The notes under the pieces: model-generated
What the model saw: the letters and a program-made list of their open reading frames with translations, nothing else
The model's database searches: none
Told to the model about the DNA's origin: nothing
Shown here: positions 62,373 to 64,000 of the stretch, one piece after another
Position numbering within the stretch: position 1 is the stretch's first letter
How the letters are laid out: each line of letters opens with the position of its first letter
DNA from: Branchiostoma floridae
Taxonomy: Eukaryota > Chordata > Leptocardii > Amphioxiformes > Branchiostomatidae
Assembly: GCF_000003815.2 (NCBI RefSeq)
Contig: NC_049985.1
Coordinates: 8,034,266-8,098,265 of the forward strand
Direction of reading: 5' to 3'
Length of the DNA stretch: 64,000 nt
Program-made: the position numbers and the translations under genes

Positions 62373-62812
62373 GCATTCAACGCTAGTGCTATCTTCGTTC
62401 AATGACAGAATGAGGTTCTTTAACCTCCGTTCTCAGTCGTCCATATACACATATTTCACTTGCAGTAAAAACCACTCATTGCTCATTGCCATGCTATCAT
62501 CGGTGGAACTGCTAATGGTAATTGACAGTCGAGGTCGGTCCTTCCCAGTTAGGTAACCGTAGTCAGTCAGCTGGAGTCTCAGGTCTTTGACCTCTACGTG
62601 ATGTAAGGTCAGAGTCATGACCGTTAGGAGACAGGGTCATCCTCGTTACTGGAAGCAGACCTGTTATCACAGTAGGTGGTTAACGGCACCATACAGGCAT
62701 ACATTACCCGCAAGGTGAATGTTTTCGTCAAGGTGGAATTCCAAGGGGAATTACGTAATGGTTATCTAATCGTAGTCACGGGTACATCAAGGAAACTGGT
62801 ACCCACGGAAGC

Positions 62813-63049
62813 TAGCCTCCTTCACCGACGTGAAGAGAGCGGCGGTGTTTATTGTTTGGGGGAGCGCTGATTCGTGATATTCAAAATGGGCTACGGTTCT
62901 CTATAAAAGTTATTATAGAAATCTTTAGTGACGCGACAAAAGTACAAATATGCAGGGCATGGAAGTCGACCGGGATATAGCGAAAATCGCGAACCAGCGC
63001 TCCCAATAAAACCAAACACCACCGCACCGAAAGTCTGCGAAGGAGGCTA
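62813..63049. mobile_element. Foldback element with about 70-bp arms
   Basis: The arms 62813-62882 and 62981-63049 are inverted copies at roughly 75-80% identity: TAGCCTCCTTC at each outer end, GGTGTTT in the middle, and GGGAGCGCTG with TTCG.GAT.TTC at the inner end. The 100-bp centre is unique. This is a typical foldback/MITE layout. Confidence 0.7.
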
Positions 63050-63540
63050 CAAGGAAGCTTTGTACGCTGATCTATTAAGCAGAGAAAAAAAACGGACGTA
63101 CTGATAAGCTGTATCAATAAGCAAGCCCTAACATTTACATTGTTATAACAAATGTTTGCATGAAACTGGTGGGCGGACAAGCGATCTTCCCCATCCTACA
63201 TTCCGAGATCACAATCCCTACAGTATGATACTCAGAAATGCATAAATGTAAGAGGACACTAGTACTGTTCTGTGTAATGTACTTCCCGACAGATCATTAT
63301 GAACATGAAACACTTAAAGGTCGTGGAGACAGAACATTCTAAGGAGATTTCCAATCCTCGGGGATCTCTCCCCACTGAGAGGCCTTGGCTCAGCACACTC
63401 CGTCTTCTAAACAACACCATATTCGGAAAAGGGCCTTGACGTTACTTCCTTGTGACCAATGAAATGATTTACGAAATTTGATGTATCAGGACAAGAGATG
63501 ATATTCCTTGTCTGAGAAATGTGAATTGGCGACCGATAGT

Positions 63541-63669
63541 AGAAATAAAGAGATAGAGATAGAGAGAGAGGCAGAAAGAGAGAGAAAGAAGGAGGAAGAG
63601 AAATGGGAGAGAGAGAAAAAGGGAGAGGGAGGGTGAGGGAGAAAGATGGAGAGAAAGAAAGAGAGAGAG
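63541..63669 (+). repeat. Polypurine (GA)-rich tract
   Basis: About 130 bases almost without pyrimidines on the plus strand (AGAGAGAG, GGGAGAGGGAGGG). It can form triplex DNA in principle. The open frames through it are low-complexity artefacts. Confidence 0.9.
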
Positions 63670-64000
63670 GCGCCTCCGCTAAAAATGCAACACGGCTCAT
63701 TTTTCTCTCTTCTTGTGTGGGTTTGGATGCACACCTATAAGATCGGCGGGTATCTACCGAACTCATCATGGACACCCGGGACAAGGTCATTTTATAATGA
63801 CATCCTGGACAAGGTCAACTACCGCCATGAAGCTTTATTTGAAGTCAGTAAAACACTTTTTCAGAATCATGATAATCTAGGACGTGTAGGACAATGGGCA
63901 CTTATATTTTCTTTATCTGGCAGACAACCAGAGAAGTCCGCCTAACTGCGCGCCGCATTCATCCTGATCTCTAATCTACCTAAAAACCGAGTCGCAAAAC

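Larger units (their letters stand above)
59253..64000. other. Region without recognisable genes
   Basis: I read all frames of this stretch and found no conserved domain or exon chain. It holds a 280-bp-period direct repeat (60002-60351), two copies of the ATCTCCAAGCAGAT repeat (60397, 60819), a long alternating purine-pyrimidine tract (62261-62371), a foldback (62813-63049) and a GA-rich tract (63541-63669). It may be upstream sequence of a gene beyond the window. Confidence 0.6.

Noticed and set aside
63646-63945. 99-codon plus-strand frame near the window end
   Set aside because: It starts in a GA-rich tract and matches nothing I know; it might contain part of an exon of a gene further right, but I cannot support it.

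Overview
The window looks like a piece of an invertebrate deuterostome nuclear genome, most probably an amphioxus (Branchiostoma). I base this on intron-rich genes with close vertebrate counterparts, AT-rich introns full of short TA-flanked inverted-repeat elements and SINE relics, and a gene set (RNF130/150, PGRMC, RARS, LARP1) whose vertebrate counterparts lie on linked paralogous chromosome segments. The species is an inference. There is no bacterial, phage or CRISPR-like material.

Layout. 1-8004 (+): the 3' two thirds of a Goliath-type transmembrane RING-H2 ubiquitin ligase (RNF130/RNF150 group), with a long 3' UTR or intergenic stretch to about 12.4 kb. 12472-15438 (+): the first two exons of a PGRMC heme-binding membrane protein; its last exon is absent and probably lies in the 100-N assembly gap at 15714-15813. 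17730-21320 (-): AKAP17A, convergent with PGRMC. 22401-30020 (+): a complete 15-exon cytosolic arginyl-tRNA synthetase sharing a divergent promoter with AKAP17A. 34957-50649 (-): a complete 21-exon LARP1, convergent with RARS. 54978-58127 (-): a four-exon NEK-family kinase with its whole catalytic domain in one exon. 58.3-64 kb: no recognisable gene, but several repeats.

I joined exons by hand from splice sites, reading frame and family similarity. RARS (662 aa), LARP1 (1051 aa), AKAP17A (483 aa) and the NEK kinase (630 aa) all close in frame from start to stop, which supports the models. The genes are not an operon. Functionally, RARS (tRNA charging) and LARP1 (control of TOP mRNAs) both serve translation, AKAP17A is a splicing-linked PKA anchor, and PGRMC and the RING ligase are membrane proteins. 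Start regions of PGRMC, RARS and LARP1 share an ATGGCGG (YY1-like) context.

I did not find a convincing new molecular system. The most interesting signals are structural: a 41-bp minisatellite that copies a splice donor, a partial exon duplication in AKAP17A, a MITE 11 bp from a splice donor, a GC-AG intron in LARP1, a 925-bp TIR element, a 27-bp hairpin in a LARP1 intron, a 5S rRNA-headed SINE, a strong excess of the palindrome TACATGTA, and linkage that looks like the unduplicated form of the human 4q/5q paralogous segments.
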